Shown: positions 1 through 9,254 of the stretch, piece after piece
Numbering within the stretch: position 1 is the stretch's first letter
Layout of the letters: every line of letters begins with the position of its first letter
Assembly (NCBI GenBank): GCA_035556735.1
Contig: DATMFF010000013.1
Location: forward strand, 310,001-374,000
Reading direction: 5' to 3'
Origin: CANJBX01 sp035556735
GTDB lineage: Bacteria > Pseudomonadota > Alphaproteobacteria > Rhizobiales > Xanthobacteraceae
DNA: 64,000 nucleotides
Translations under genes and position numbers: made by a program
Notes under the pieces: generated by a model
The model's input: the letters and a program-made list of their open reading frames with translations, nothing else
Told to the model about the DNA's origin: nothing
The model's database searches: none

Positions 1-1905
1 CGCCAGCGCTGAGCGGCATTCGCCGGCATTGAGATGCAGCCCCCAGAGCACCCACAGCGTCTGCAGTTGGCCGGCGAGGTCGTCGGCCCGCTCGGCGAGC
101 TCGAGGCCGTCGGCCAGGACATTCCGCGTGCGCTCGGTCGGACCGACCGTGAAGAAAAGCGTAGCGCCAAGCGCCAGCAGCAGACGCAAGCGAAGCGAGG
201 GAGCCGAATTCGCGCCCCGGCCCAGCCGCGCGAGCGCGCGTTCGAGGCGTTCGGTCTCTTCCACCAGCAGCCCCAGGTACGTCCAGACCGGCGCATAGGC
301 CGCCGTCAGTGCGGCGCCCATCTCCGCGTCGCCGCTGGTCGAGAACGCCCAGTCGAGCGCCGCGCGCACGTTGTCGAGCTCGCGGGCATAGCGCGCCAGG
401 TTGCCGAAGTGAAAGTGAGCGTTGGGGGCGCCGACCCCGACGAGATTCAAGAAGTACGTCGCGTGCCGGCGCGCGACGTCGTCGCGGTCGCCCCGGTCCG
501 CCAGTTTGGCAGCCGCGTAGGTCCGCGTCGTGTCGAGCAGCCGGTAGAAGACCGACCCGCCGAGATCCGCCGTTTGAACGAGAGACTTGGCCACCAGGTT
601 CCCGATCGCCTCGACCACGCTCGCCCTGTCCTCGCCGTCGTCGGCGGCGACCTCCTGCGCGGCTTCGAGCGGGAACGACCCGGCGAACAGCGACAGCCTG
701 CACAGGACCCTCTGCTCATGGTCCGACAGCAGGTTGAAGCTCCAGTCGAGCGTCGCCTGCAGCGTCTGGTGCCGCGGCAGGGCAAAGCGGCGCCCCTGCC
801 ACAGCAGCCTGAAACGGTGGTCGAGCAGATTGGCGATGCCCTGCAGGCCATAGGCGCTCACCTGGCTCGCGGCGAGCTCGATGGCCAGCGCGATGCCGTC
901 GAGCCGGCGACAGATTCCGGCGACGACGCGCAGCTCGTCCTCGCTCAGTTCGGAGCGATGCCCGTTTGCGGCGGCGCGCTCCACGAACAGCCGGACGGCG
1001 GACGCCCGGATGGCCTCGGCCCCGGTCAGGCTCGCCTCCTCTCCCGGAACGTCCAGCGGCAGGAGCAGGTGCACGTTCTCGCCCTCGACGCGCAGCGATT
1101 CGCGCGAGGTCGTCAGCAGATGGACCTGCGGCGCCTCCCTGAAGAGCTGCTCGGCCAGCAAAGCGACGGTCGAAATGACATGCTCGCAGCTGTCGAGGAT
1201 CAGCAGCATCCGCGTCTGCGCAAGAAAGGTCACCAGATTCGGCAGCGGATCCTGGGACCGCACCTGGCAGCCGACCGCCGCCGCCACGGTGCTCACGACG
1301 AACGCGGGGTCATTGACCGCGCCGAGATCGATGAAGCAGACGGCTCCGCCGATGTCGCGGGCGAGCGCGTGCGCGACGGCGATGGCGACGGTCGTCTTGC
1401 CCATCCCGCCGGGCCCCACGATGCTCACGAAGCGCTTGCTCAGAAGCTGGGCGCTCAGGTCCTCGACGGTGGCGTCGCGGCCCACCATCCGCTGCAGGCG
1501 CGGCGGCAGCATCTGCATCTTGGCGGCAGGCTCCGCGCTCGGTGCCGGGGCCCGGCCCGGCGGCTCGCCACGTTGAACGGGCGCGATGAAGCAGTAGCCG
1601 CGGCCGGGAACGTTGGCGATGTAACGTGCGCCGCCCCGACCATCTCCGAGCGCCTTGCGCAGGCTGGTCACGTGCACCCGCAGATTGGACTCCTCGACCG
1701 TGACGTCGGGCCACACGCGTTTCATCAGCTCGGCATGGCTGACGACCTCGCCCGGCCGCTCCACGAGCACGATCAGGATATCGAGGGCGCGAGCCCCCAG
1801 CTTGACCGGCACGCCGTCTTTCGTGAGCAGCCTTTCTTCCGCGGCCAGGCGGTACGGGCCGAAAGATGCCGCCCTTGCGCCGTCCGAGCTGCCTGCCACG
1901 GCCAT
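1..1905 (-). CDS. Winged-helix regulator with ATPase domain (3' end cut by window)
   Basis: The frame runs from an ATG at 1905 to the window edge without a stop, giving at least 635 residues; the C-terminus is missing. Residues about 15-108 form an OmpR/PhoB-type winged-helix DNA-binding domain (LDILIVLVERPGEVVS, then SLRKALGD and a YIANVPGRGYCF end typical of that fold). After a Pro/Ala linker there is an STAND/AAA-like ATPase with a P-loop GPGGMGKT at about 164-171 and a LLILDSCEH Walker B strand, followed by helical repeat sequence. There is no receiver domain, so this is a one-component regulator of the 'predicted ATPase/CadC-like winged helix' type. Its ligand is unknown. It is transcribed away from the heat shock gene. 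Confidence 0.85.
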   Translation of the reverse strand, partial: MAVAGSSDGARAASFGPYRLAAEERLLTKDGVPVKLGARALDILIVLVERPGEVVSHAELMKRVWPDVTVEESNLRVHVTSLRKALGDGRGGARYIANVPGRGYCFIAPVQRGEPPGRAPAPSAEPAAKMQMLPPRLQRMVGRDATVEDLSAQLLSKRFVSIVGPGGMGKTTVAIAVAHALARDIGGAVCFIDLGAVNDPAFVVSTVAAAVGCQVRSQDPLPNLVTFLAQTRMLLILDSCEHVISTVALLAEQLFREAPQVHLLTTSRESLRVEGENVHLLLPLDVPGEEASLTGAEAIRASAVRLFVERAAANGHRSELSEDELRVVAGICRRLDGIALAIELAASQVSAYGLQGIANLLDHRFRLLWQGRRFALPRHQTLQATLDWSFNLLSDHEQRVLCRLSLFAGSFPLEAAQEVAADDGEDRASVVEAIGNLVAKSLVQTADLGGSVFYRLLDTTRTYAAAKLADRGDRDDVARRHATYFLNLVGVGAPNAHFHFGNLARYARELDNVRAALDWAFSTSGDAEMGAALTAAYAPVWTYLGLLVEETERLERALARLGRGANSAPSLRLRLLLALGATLFFTVGPTERTRNVLADGLELAERADDLAGQLQTLWVLWGLHLNAGECRSALA

Positions 1906-2399
1906 GTAAGAGGCCTTCCCTATCTGTGATCAAAAAATAACGTCGAAACCAACTCGATGAAAACAACGGCGGCATTCAATGGAATTCCAGACTACCTGAT
2001 CGGCATCCGCCGTCAGCCGCCTTTCGCACCCTCCAACTGTCCTTTATACTTCAATTGTCCTCTTAAAATTATCGTCTTCCCAAGGCGACGCGGCCCGGAG
2101 CCGCGCAGGGCGCGCGCCCCGTTCCAGGCCGCGCCGGTCAACCCCTCCGGCCCCCGACGCAGGGACTTGCCGAGGCCGCGTATCGAACCGTCCGGCCAGC
2201 GACGTCGCAGCGCTGCGCACAATCACGCTTGGGTCTCGCACGCGTCGTTTTCGGCCGGCGAGGACGGCACTGCTGCCCGCGCGCATCTGCTCCGCACGCG
2301 CCGTCGCCGCGCGGGCTTGGTTTTGATCTTGAACAACACAGATATCTCCCACCCGCCTTAGACAGCATGGGTAATCCATTCCCACAGGAGGACCTGGAT
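1906..2399. other. Intergenic region with possible heat-shock promoter
   Basis: This 494-base gap separates the left regulator from the heat shock gene. It contains an AT-richer stretch around 1925-2080, likely holding the regulator promoter. A CTTGAA at 2328-2333 followed 14 bases later by CCCACCC at 2348 weakly resembles an RpoH (sigma-32) promoter and is well placed for the small heat shock gene. I see no convincing gene; the open frames here look like chance frames in GC-rich DNA. Confidence 0.35.
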
Positions 2400-2945
2400 A
2401 TGGCTGAAGCAGGAGGCAAAGTCCCAGTGAAGGGTGGCGAGAAGGCAATGGCGCACGAAGGCGCGGTGCACGCATGGCGTCCCTTCGAAGGCTTGCGCCG
2501 CGAGATCGATCGGGTTTTCGAGGATTTCGATCGCGATCTGTGGCCGGCGGCGTTTCGCCGTTCGCCGTTTGCGAGCGAACCGTTCTGGCGGCGCGGCCTC
2601 GGGCTCGCCGCGGCGCCCGCCGTCGATATCGTCGAGAAGGAGAAGGCCTACGAGATCACCGCGGAGTTGCCGGGCCTCGATGAGAAGAACATCGAGGTGA
2701 AGCTCGTGAACGGCGGCCTGACGATCAAGGGCGAGAAGCGCGAGGAGAAGGAGGAGAAGAAGAAGGACTATTACGTCCACGAGCGCAGCTTCGGCTCCTT
2801 CGAGCGCAGCTTCGCGCTGCCGGAAGGCGTCGATGCCGACAAGATCGAAGCCAGCTTCAAGAAAGGCGTGCTCACCTTGACGCTGCCCAAGAAGCCCGAG
2901 GCCATCAAGCCCGAGAAGAAGATCGAGGTGAAGGCTGCGAGCTGA
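2400..2945 (+). CDS. Hsp20/alpha-crystallin small heat shock protein
   Basis: This 181-residue protein is an ATP-independent holdase that binds unfolding proteins in the cytoplasm. The alpha-crystallin domain spans about residues 75-172: it begins VDIVEKEKAYEITAELPGL, has a lysine/glutamate-rich loop (EEKEEKKKDYYV), and ends with the GVLTLTLPK motif and an EKKIEV tail. The N-terminal arm has the WRPFEGLRREIDRVFEDF segment common in rhizobial Hsp20. The ATG at 2400 follows AGGAGG with good spacing, so I prefer it to the ATG at 2367. The gene probably stands alone and may use the RpoH-like promoter about 70 bases upstream. Confidence 0.93.
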   Translation: MAEAGGKVPVKGGEKAMAHEGAVHAWRPFEGLRREIDRVFEDFDRDLWPAAFRRSPFASEPFWRRGLGLAAAPAVDIVEKEKAYEITAELPGLDEKNIEVKLVNGGLTIKGEKREEKEEKKKDYYVHERSFGSFERSFALPEGVDADKIEASFKKGVLTLTLPKKPEAIKPEKKIEVKAAS

Positions 2946-3109
2946 CCGCCGCGGCCGCAAGTCGTCGCGCAGGTTGAGGCCATCCGGGCTGCGGATGCTG
3001 CCCGGATGCGCGAGCGAGCTGCTGCTTTGCCGCAGCCGGGTTGGGGACGCCAAAACGTCGCGTTTCATCACCGCCCGCGCACGCGGGCTCCAGCACAGGA
3101 GAGCAAGCG

Positions 3110-3469
3110 ATGGCAAGTCGAACGCTGCCCAAGCAGGATTGGCATCCCTACTTCGACCGCATCTCGAAGGAACTGGCCGGCCAGCGCGCGCAGGTCGAGG
3201 TGGCCGGGCTCGCGCTCGGCGACCAGATCGAAGCGAAATGGCTGCCGTTGTTCGGCATCACCTACGACGCGAAGGACGACCTTCTGGAAATCGCGATGGA
3301 AGGGCTCGATCACCTTGTCCGCAAGCCGCAGGAGGTCGCAATCCAGGACGGCCCGGGCGGACTCACGAGCATGGAGATCGTCGATTCCGACCGGCGGCGG
3401 CAGATCGTCAGGCTGATGGAGCCTCTGCTGCTCCCCTCGCCCGCCGCCTCTACGGCCGCAAGGCGCTGA
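3110..3469 (+). CDS. DUF5335 family protein
   Basis: A small soluble protein of 119 residues without a signal peptide or membrane segment. The order W-HPYFDRISKEL, EVAGLALGDQIEAKWLPL, a GITYDAKDDLLEIA strand and a GL-HLVRKP segment matches the DUF5335 family as I know it; the function is unknown. The ATG at 3110 is preceded by AGGAGA. It sits directly after the small heat shock gene in the same direction, and such proteins are often seen near stress genes in rhizobia, so a stress role is possible but only inferred from context. Confidence 0.75.
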   Translation: MASRTLPKQDWHPYFDRISKELAGQRAQVEVAGLALGDQIEAKWLPLFGITYDAKDDLLEIAMEGLDHLVRKPQEVAIQDGPGGLTSMEIVDSDRRRQIVRLMEPLLLPSPAASTAARR

Positions 3470-3570
3470 GGCGACAACCGCCGCAGTCCGACCTGCGCGC
3501 GCGTCTTTGACGAGTTACGCGCATCCGGTGCAAAGTCGGTTCGTACGCTGTCCTTCCCGGAGCGCTTTCG

Positions 3571-4359
3571 ATGGACACCAAGAGCGGCCACCCGCACCAG
3601 CATCCGACCGCCGTGGACGTGCGCGACAGCGCCCCGGCGGTCGCGGCTCCCTCGCCGGCTCTGATCGACGACCTCGTGGTTGCCAACCACATCCTGTTCG
3701 ACCAGGGCGTCGTCGACGCATTCGGCCACATCAGCGTGCGCAGCGACGCCAATCCCGAACGCTTCCTGCTCGCGCGCAACATGGCGCCCGGACAGGTCAC
3801 CGTCGACGACATCATCGAGTTCACCTTCGACGGCGAGGCGGTCAACGCGCGCGGCCGCAAGGTCTATCTCGAGCGCTTCATCCACGGCGAGGTGTACCGG
3901 CGGCGGCCGGACGTGATGGCCGTCGTGCACAGCCATTCGCATTCGATCGTGCCGTTGAGCGTCAGCAAGAGCGCGCGCCTGCGCGCCCTCTTCCACATGG
4001 CGGGATTCATCGGCACCGACACGCCCGTATTCGAGATCCGCGAAGCCGGCGGCCCGGCCACCGATCTCCTGATCAGCAACAGCGCGCTCGGCAAGGCGCT
4101 CGCCGATCATTTCGACGGGCACGATATCGTCCTCATGCGCGGGCACGGATCGACCGTCGTCGGCCGCTCGATCCCCCACGTCGTCTTCCGCGCGGTCTAC
4201 GCCGAGACCAATGCGCGGTATCAGCTTCAGGCCGGGGCGTTGGGCGACATCACTTACCTGACCGAGAACGAGTGCCGGGCCTGCGTCGAGCGCATCGAGG
4301 CGCAGATGCAGCGCCCGTGGGATCTCTGGAAGGCGCAGGCGATCGAGCGACGGCGCTGA
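3571..4359 (+). CDS. Class II aldolase/adducin family protein
   Basis: A 262-residue protein of the class II aldolase/adducin fold (fuculose-phosphate aldolase relatives). Residues about 31-240 make the domain. Metal-binding histidines are visible in VVHSHSHS (H120-H124) and in MRGHGS (H192). A GG pair upstream of the ATG gives a weak ribosome site (GGAGCG). These enzymes cleave or decarboxylate sugar-like substrates using zinc; in rhizobia many homologues are annotated only at family level, so I do not assign a substrate. The next gene is convergent, so it is likely monocistronic. Confidence 0.88.
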   Translation: MDTKSGHPHQHPTAVDVRDSAPAVAAPSPALIDDLVVANHILFDQGVVDAFGHISVRSDANPERFLLARNMAPGQVTVDDIIEFTFDGEAVNARGRKVYLERFIHGEVYRRRPDVMAVVHSHSHSIVPLSVSKSARLRALFHMAGFIGTDTPVFEIREAGGPATDLLISNSALGKALADHFDGHDIVLMRGHGSTVVGRSIPHVVFRAVYAETNARYQLQAGALGDITYLTENECRACVERIEAQMQRPWDLWKAQAIERRR

Positions 4360-4402
4360 CGTCGCGGTTCAGAATCACGCTTCATTCTGTCCGCCCCGCC
4401 GC

Positions 4403-5263
4403 TCAGGCGAAACGCTTGGCGCCCGCGACGCAAAGAACGACGAGGCCCGTCACCGCGACCATCGTCCAGGCGACCGGCTCGCCGAGCAGCAGCGCCGCGA
4501 GCGCCAGCCCGAAGAACGGCTGGAGCAACTGGAGCTGGCCGACGGTGGCGATGCCGCCGCGCGCGAGTCCCCGATACCAGAAGACGAACCCGACGAGCAT
4601 GCTGAAGACCGAGACGTAACCGAGCCCGAGCCAGGCGGGAGCGCCGATCCCGATCCAGACATCAGGCCGCGTCACGATGGCGAGGATCGCCATGACCGGG
4701 AGCGCGAGCACGAGGGCCCAGGAGATCACTTGCCAGCCGCCCAGCCGGCGCGAAAGGCGGGCGCCCTCGGCATAGCCGAGGCCGCAGGCGAGAACGGCTG
4801 CGATCATCAGCAGATCGCCGGCAGGCGGGGCGCTGCCGCCGCCCTCGAGGGCGAAGCCCGCGACCAACGCGGCGCCGATGACCGAGAAGAGCCAGAACGC
4901 GGGCTTTGGCCGCTCGCCGCCCCGGATCACGCCGAAGATCGCGGTGGCGAGCGGCAGCAGGCCGATGAACACGATCGAACGGGCGGCGGTGATGTGCTCG
5001 AGCGCCAGGGCCGTCAGCAGCGGAAATCCGACCACCACCCCGAGCGCCACCACCGCAAGCGGCACGAGGTCGCCCGTCCCGGGGCGTTTCTGACGCAGGG
5101 CGAGGAGTAGAGCCGCGCCGAGCAGCGCCGCGATGACCGCGCGCGCGGACGTCAGGAACACCGGGGTGAAGCCCCCGACCGCGACCCGCGTCGCGGGAAG
5201 CGAGCCGCTGAAGATGATGACGCCGAGAAGGCCGCTCCCCCAACCCTCCATCTCGCGCGCCAT
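4403..5263 (-). CDS. EamA/DMT superfamily transporter
   Basis: A 286-residue integral membrane protein with about ten hydrophobic segments in two EamA repeats, typical for drug/metabolite exporters of the inner membrane. Features include an N-terminal GSGLLGVIIFSGSLPATRVAV segment, ARAVIAALLGAALLLAL, and a second-half repeat ending in LLGEPVAWTMVAVTGLVVLC. The ATG at 5263 follows GGAG and agrees with where the family begins; a longer frame upstream has no support. It is divergent from a MocR/PdxR-type regulator across a short region with repeated ATACNGTT half-sites, so that regulator most likely controls it. The substrate (amino acid or amine?) is unknown. Confidence 0.88.
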   Translation of the reverse strand: MAREMEGWGSGLLGVIIFSGSLPATRVAVGGFTPVFLTSARAVIAALLGAALLLALRQKRPGTGDLVPLAVVALGVVVGFPLLTALALEHITAARSIVFIGLLPLATAIFGVIRGGERPKPAFWLFSVIGAALVAGFALEGGGSAPPAGDLLMIAAVLACGLGYAEGARLSRRLGGWQVISWALVLALPVMAILAIVTRPDVWIGIGAPAWLGLGYVSVFSMLVGFVFWYRGLARGGIATVGQLQLLQPFFGLALAALLLGEPVAWTMVAVTGLVVLCVAGAKRFA

Positions 5264-5325
5264 GCCGGTCTCCCTCGGTCTCGCGGCGATAACGCGGGAG
5301 GGATTGCGGCGACAGCCACAGACCA

Positions 5326-5369
5326 ATACGGTTTGACCGAACAGTATGGGTGACAGGAGCCATACAGTT
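5326..5369. promoter_or_regulatory. Candidate MocR operator: three ATACNGTT half-sites
   Basis: Between the divergent exporter and MocR genes are ATACGGTT (5326-5333), its inverted partner AACAGTAT (5340-5347) and a third ATACAGTT (5362-5369). The first and third are direct repeats 36 bases apart; the first two form an inverted pair. MocR/PdxR-type proteins are known to bind such direct plus inverted half-sites. The last half-site overlaps the proposed TTG start of the regulator, which would suit autoregulation. Confidence 0.6.
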
Positions 5370-6768
5370 GGCGAACGGTGAGAGCGATAGCGGCATCGCA
5401 GGGACGCGCACGGAGGCGGTGATGACCGCCATCCGCCGGCGCGTGGCGAGCCGCGCCCTGACGGCCGGCGAGAAGCTGCCGTCCATCCGCAAGTTCGCGC
5501 GCGACATGCAGGTCTCGCCCTCGACCATCGTCGAGGCCTACGACCGTCTCGCGGCGGAAGGGCTGATCCGGTCTCGTGCCGGTTCCGGTTTCTACGTCGC
5601 CGGTCCGGTCCCGCCGCTCGCGTTGACGGAGGTCGAGCCGACGCTCGACCGCGCCATCGATCCGTTCTGGGTGTCGCGGCAATCGCTCGATGCCGGCCCC
5701 GAGATGTTGCGGCCCGGATGCGGCTGGCTGCCGTCCGCCTGGATGCCCAATGCCGCCATTCGACGGGCGATCCGCGCGCTGGCCAAGGCCGACGATGCGG
5801 TGCTCGCGGACTATGGTGCGACGCGCGGCCTGCTCGGCCTGCGCCGGCTGCTCGTGCGCCAGTTCGCTGCCGAAGGCATCGAGGCGCGCGCTGACCAGAT
5901 CCTGCTGACCACGTCGGGTACGCGCGCCATCGACCTGATCTGCCGTTTCCTGCTCAATCCCGGCGATACGGTGCTGGTCGACGATCCCTGCTACTTCAAT
6001 TTCCAGGCCATGCTGCGCGCCCATCGCGCCAGGATCGTCAGCGTTCCCTATACGCCGGCCGGGCCGGACATCGCGCTTTTTGGCGAGGCGCTCGCGGCCC
6101 ATCGCCCGCGCCTCTACATCACCAACGCGGCCATCCACAATCCGACCGGCGCGACGCTCTCGCCCCAGACCGCACACCGCATCCTGACTGTGGCGGCGGC
6201 GCACGACCTCACCATCGTCGAGGACGAGATCTTCGCCGACTTCGAGCCGGAGCCTTCGCCCCGGCTCGCCTCGCTCGATGGGCTGTCGCGCGTGATCCGG
6301 ATCGGCAGCTTCTCCAAGACGCTCTCGGCCTCGATACGCTGCGGCTACATCGCCGCTAGGCCGGACTGGATCGAAGGACTCGTCGATCTCCAGGTGGCGA
6401 CGAATTTCGGTGGTCCGAGTCCCCTCGCGGCCGAGCTCGTTTTCAGGACCCTCAGCGACGGCAGCTATCGCAAGCACCTGGAGGGCCTGCGCGGCCGCCT
6501 CGCGAAGCGGCGGCGGGAGGTGACCGGCCAGCTCGAAGGCCTCGGCGTGCGCCCCTGGACACTGCCGCGCGGCGGCTTCTACCTTTGGTGCCGCCTGCCC
6601 GATGGACGGGACGCGGCTGAGGTCGCCAAAGCCGCGCTGCGCGAACGCGTCGTGCTCGCTCCGGGCAACGTATTCAGCGTTACGCAATCGGCACCCGATC
6701 TCATGCGCTTCAACGTGGCGCAGATGAACGCGCAGGCGCTCCGCGTGCTCGGGCAAGCGCTGCGGTGA
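5368..6768 (+). CDS. MocR-type PLP-dependent transcriptional regulator (GntR HTH + aminotransferase domain)
   Basis: The protein joins a GntR winged helix (about residues 15-80: LTAGEKLPSIRKFARDMQVS, GLIRSRAGSGFYV) to a fold-type I aminotransferase-like domain. PLP-site signs are NPTG near 260, the EDEIFADF aspartate near 286 and the Schiff-base lysine in GSFSKTLSASIR (about K317). It binds DNA and uses PLP or a PLP-amine adduct as signal. The start is uncertain: TTG at 5368 has AGGAG eight bases upstream, while GTG at 5350 lacks a ribosome site. The DMT exporter is the divergent neighbour and likely target. Confidence 0.9.
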   Translation: MANGESDSGIAGTRTEAVMTAIRRRVASRALTAGEKLPSIRKFARDMQVSPSTIVEAYDRLAAEGLIRSRAGSGFYVAGPVPPLALTEVEPTLDRAIDPFWVSRQSLDAGPEMLRPGCGWLPSAWMPNAAIRRAIRALAKADDAVLADYGATRGLLGLRRLLVRQFAAEGIEARADQILLTTSGTRAIDLICRFLLNPGDTVLVDDPCYFNFQAMLRAHRARIVSVPYTPAGPDIALFGEALAAHRPRLYITNAAIHNPTGATLSPQTAHRILTVAAAHDLTIVEDEIFADFEPEPSPRLASLDGLSRVIRIGSFSKTLSASIRCGYIAARPDWIEGLVDLQVATNFGGPSPLAAELVFRTLSDGSYRKHLEGLRGRLAKRRREVTGQLEGLGVRPWTLPRGGFYLWCRLPDGRDAAEVAKAALRERVVLAPGNVFSVTQSAPDLMRFNVAQMNAQALRVLGQALR

Positions 6769-6807
6769 GATAGGTCGGCGACGCGCGGGTGCGCCATCCA
6801 CGATGCG

Positions 6808-8082
6808 TCACACGCGCACGAAGATCTTGCGCTGATAGAGCCAGCGCGCCAGCGCCACGGCAACGGTCAGCGCGACGGCGACCCGCACAAAGCTGCCGGC
6901 TCCGTAGCCCAGATGCGCGTCAAGGAAGCGCTGGATGTCGCCTCCGACCAGCTTCCTGGCGATAGCCTGGTACTCGATCAGGTTGTTGAGCATGTAGAGC
7001 AGGATCGCATTGGCGCCGATCCATACGAACATCGTGCTCCACGCCTTTCGTCCCCGCACGTCGATCACCGCATAGAACAGTCCGAGCAACAGCAGACTGT
7101 AGCCACCGGTCACGAGAACGAACGACGATGTCCAGATGTTCTTGATGATGGGGAACTGCAGCCCCCACAGGTGGCCGAGGACGACGAGCGCGACGCCTGC
7201 GCCGAGCAGCCATTGCGCCTTCTGTACCGGATCGAGGCGCGGCGTCTTGAGCAGCAGTCCCGCGAGAACACCGAGCAGGCAGCTGGCGACCGCCGGCAGC
7301 GTGCTGAGCAGCCCCTCCGGATCCCAGTCGCCGTAGAGCCGCAGGCCCGGCAGGAACTGCGCGTCGACCCAATGCGCGAGGTTGGCTCCCTTCGCGTAGG
7401 AGCCGGCGCCGACCCCGGGGACCGGAACGAAGGTCATCAGCCCCCAGTAGCCGACGAGCAATGCAAGGCAAGCGATCACGAGACCGCGCGGCCGCAGGTG
7501 GAGAAACAGGAGCGAAGCAAACAGATAGCACAGCGCGAGGCGCTGCAGCACGCCCAGCAGGCGCACGTCCGGCCAATGGTTTCCGGCGCCGCCGTAGTAG
7601 ATCACGCCGAGCGCGAACAACAGCGCGGAGCGCATCAGCACGCGCCTGTGCGCGATCCATGGTCCTTCGCGTTCCACGAGGCGGGTGAGCGAGAACACGA
7701 TCGAGACGCCGATCACGAACACGAACAGGGGAAGCAGGAAATCGTAAAAGCGCAGCCCTTCCCAGTCGACGTGCATGAACTGCTCACTGACGAACTGCAC
7801 GGCGCCCGCCAGCGGCCCCTCCTTGCCGTGAGCCATGTCGTGCAATGCCCAGGCGAAATGATCGCCCGCGAGGATCCAGAACATCGCAAAGCCGCGCAGC
7901 GCGTCGAGCGACGTTATGCGACCGACTGCAGTCTCCGACGCGGCAGCGGTCGAGACATCCGTGCGCCGATGCGCCGCCGCTGCGCGCCCGTCGGTGGCCG
8001 CCACGCGCGCATGGGTCGCCGCAGACCGCCCGGCGCCGTGCCAGAAGCCTCTCTCGTCGGTGTGGCGCGCGAGGTCGGCCAT
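6808..8082 (-). CDS. Acyltransferase-like integral membrane protein (DUF5009/heparan-alpha-glucosaminide acetyltransferase type)
   Basis: About 424 residues with ten or so membrane segments. The opening ITSLDALRGFAMFWILAGDH motif and the FYDFLLPLFVFVIGVSIVFSL segment are characteristic of COG4299/NagX-like proteins, relatives of heparan-alpha-glucosaminide N-acetyltransferase. Family members are proposed to acetylate amino sugars across the membrane; here that is inferred only. I chose the ATG at 8082 (GGAG six bases upstream), though it leaves a 50-residue Ala/Arg-rich N-terminus before the conserved part. It lies next to a PIG-L deacetylase in the same direction, hinting at a shared sugar N-acetyl theme. 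Confidence 0.8.
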   Translation of the reverse strand: MADLARHTDERGFWHGAGRSAATHARVAATDGRAAAAHRRTDVSTAAASETAVGRITSLDALRGFAMFWILAGDHFAWALHDMAHGKEGPLAGAVQFVSEQFMHVDWEGLRFYDFLLPLFVFVIGVSIVFSLTRLVEREGPWIAHRRVLMRSALLFALGVIYYGGAGNHWPDVRLLGVLQRLALCYLFASLLFLHLRPRGLVIACLALLVGYWGLMTFVPVPGVGAGSYAKGANLAHWVDAQFLPGLRLYGDWDPEGLLSTLPAVASCLLGVLAGLLLKTPRLDPVQKAQWLLGAGVALVVLGHLWGLQFPIIKNIWTSSFVLVTGGYSLLLLGLFYAVIDVRGRKAWSTMFVWIGANAILLYMLNNLIEYQAIARKLVGGDIQRFLDAHLGYGAGSFVRVAVALTVAVALARWLYQRKIFVRV

Positions 8083-8246
8083 GTCCACTCCAACCGGCTC
8101 CGCGCCAACCGGCGGGTGCTCTGGAGCCGGAAATTCGCAGCGTGGCCGGCAACTGCCGGCGCGCAGGAAACGTGTCGATGAGACCGAAGTTCCTGGACAA
8201 TGTGCGGCGCATCGCGCGCCGCGCATTGAGGTGGGTCAAGCGGCGA

Positions 8247-9254
8247 TCATCGTCGGCCCGACGGCAGGCGTGCCGACTGGATGGAGAGCTTTCGCGACAC
8301 CTGCACGGGCGGAGCCGTGCACGCGCCTCTCGCCTCCTGCACCCGGAAATAATTCCGCCCGACGTACGTCCGGTGATACGGGTGCCAGATGCTGGCATGA
8401 TCGAGCGCCAGCAGGCCCGCAGCGGTCGCCGCCACGACCGAGCTTTCCATGTCGCGATCCTGGCCCGCGATGTTCTCCGGCATCCGGCTGCTGGCGTAAT
8501 CGACGTAGAACACCCGTCGTGCGCAAGACAGGTCCTGGGCGGCGTCGAGTACGAGCCGCGCCGTCATCAGGTGATCGGAGTGATCGCCCGGATTGATGGT
8601 CGCGTCCGGCTCCGGAAGGTTGAGCTGCACGTCGGCGGCCGCGCCGCGTTCGCGCGCGATGATCGCCCTCACCGTGGCAGCAAGATCGCTCCAGCCGCGA
8701 TAGGTCGCGCTGCCGTCGATCGCGGTCATCGTGCTGATCTCGCTCCTGGCGAGGCGCGCAAGCGACTGGTAGTGCGTTCCCGCAAATCCGCTGCCGGTCG
8801 GATGGCCGTCCGGCAGGCGCAGGAAGTAGGTGACCGTGTTGCGGTAGGTCGTTCGGCTGATCACGTGGCCGTTGAAGCCGGAGCGCGAGCTGACTTTCTC
8901 CGCCGGCTGCTCGCCGGCATCCGCCATGAATCGGATCGCGACCTCCGCGCCGTTCTCCCGGGCCCGATAATACGGATGCTTGCGGCCGCGCCGGCCCATG
9001 CCGTTGCCTGCATCGCCCGCCGTGACATGGACGAACACCGTCCTGGTCTTCGCGTCGGCGACATCCATGAACGCCGACGGATTCATGAAGAGCTGCCAGT
9101 CGTCCTCGTGCGCGGCGAAATAGAACGACACGCGCGCGGGTTCCGCGCCCGCCGGTGCGTTCTCGGCTCTCGCCGTCCTGATCCCGCCCCCAAGCACGAG
9201 CGCAGCAGCCACGATCGGCCACGCGCCGGCGGTCATCCATGATGATCGGGTCAC
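8247..9254 (-). CDS. Exported PIG-L family deacetylase-like protein
   Basis: A 335-residue protein with a signal peptide (hydrophobic WPIVAAALVLGGG, then an ARA cleavage-like end near residue 30). The mature part has the PIG-L zinc motif as AHEDD (H49, D51-D52) and a later HSDHL with the third metal-binding histidine, within a LmbE-like N-acetylglucosaminyl deacetylase domain. It probably acts in the periplasm. I use GTG at 9254 because it has GGGGG upstream; ATG at 9236 is the alternative. The AHEDD variant replaces the usual AHPDD. It is next to a putative sugar acetyltransferase. Confidence 0.8.
   Translation of the reverse strand: MTRSSWMTAGAWPIVAAALVLGGGIRTARAENAPAGAEPARVSFYFAAHEDDWQLFMNPSAFMDVADAKTRTVFVHVTAGDAGNGMGRRGRKHPYYRARENGAEVAIRFMADAGEQPAEKVSSRSGFNGHVISRTTYRNTVTYFLRLPDGHPTGSGFAGTHYQSLARLARSEISTMTAIDGSATYRGWSDLAATVRAIIARERGAAADVQLNLPEPDATINPGDHSDHLMTARLVLDAAQDLSCARRVFYVDYASSRMPENIAGQDRDMESSVVAATAAGLLALDHASIWHPYHRTYVGRNYFRVQEARGACTAPPVQVSRKLSIQSARLPSGRR

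Noticed and set aside
34..1929. 631-residue open frame on the plus strand opposite the left regulator
   Set aside because: It is the mirror of a clear winged-helix/ATPase gene in GC-rich DNA; its translation is Arg/Gly/Pro-rich with no domain.
1957..2475. Open frames in the gap before the heat shock gene
   Set aside because: Both strands give only Arg/Ala/Pro-rich sequence, and the ribosome site at 2384 marks the real start.
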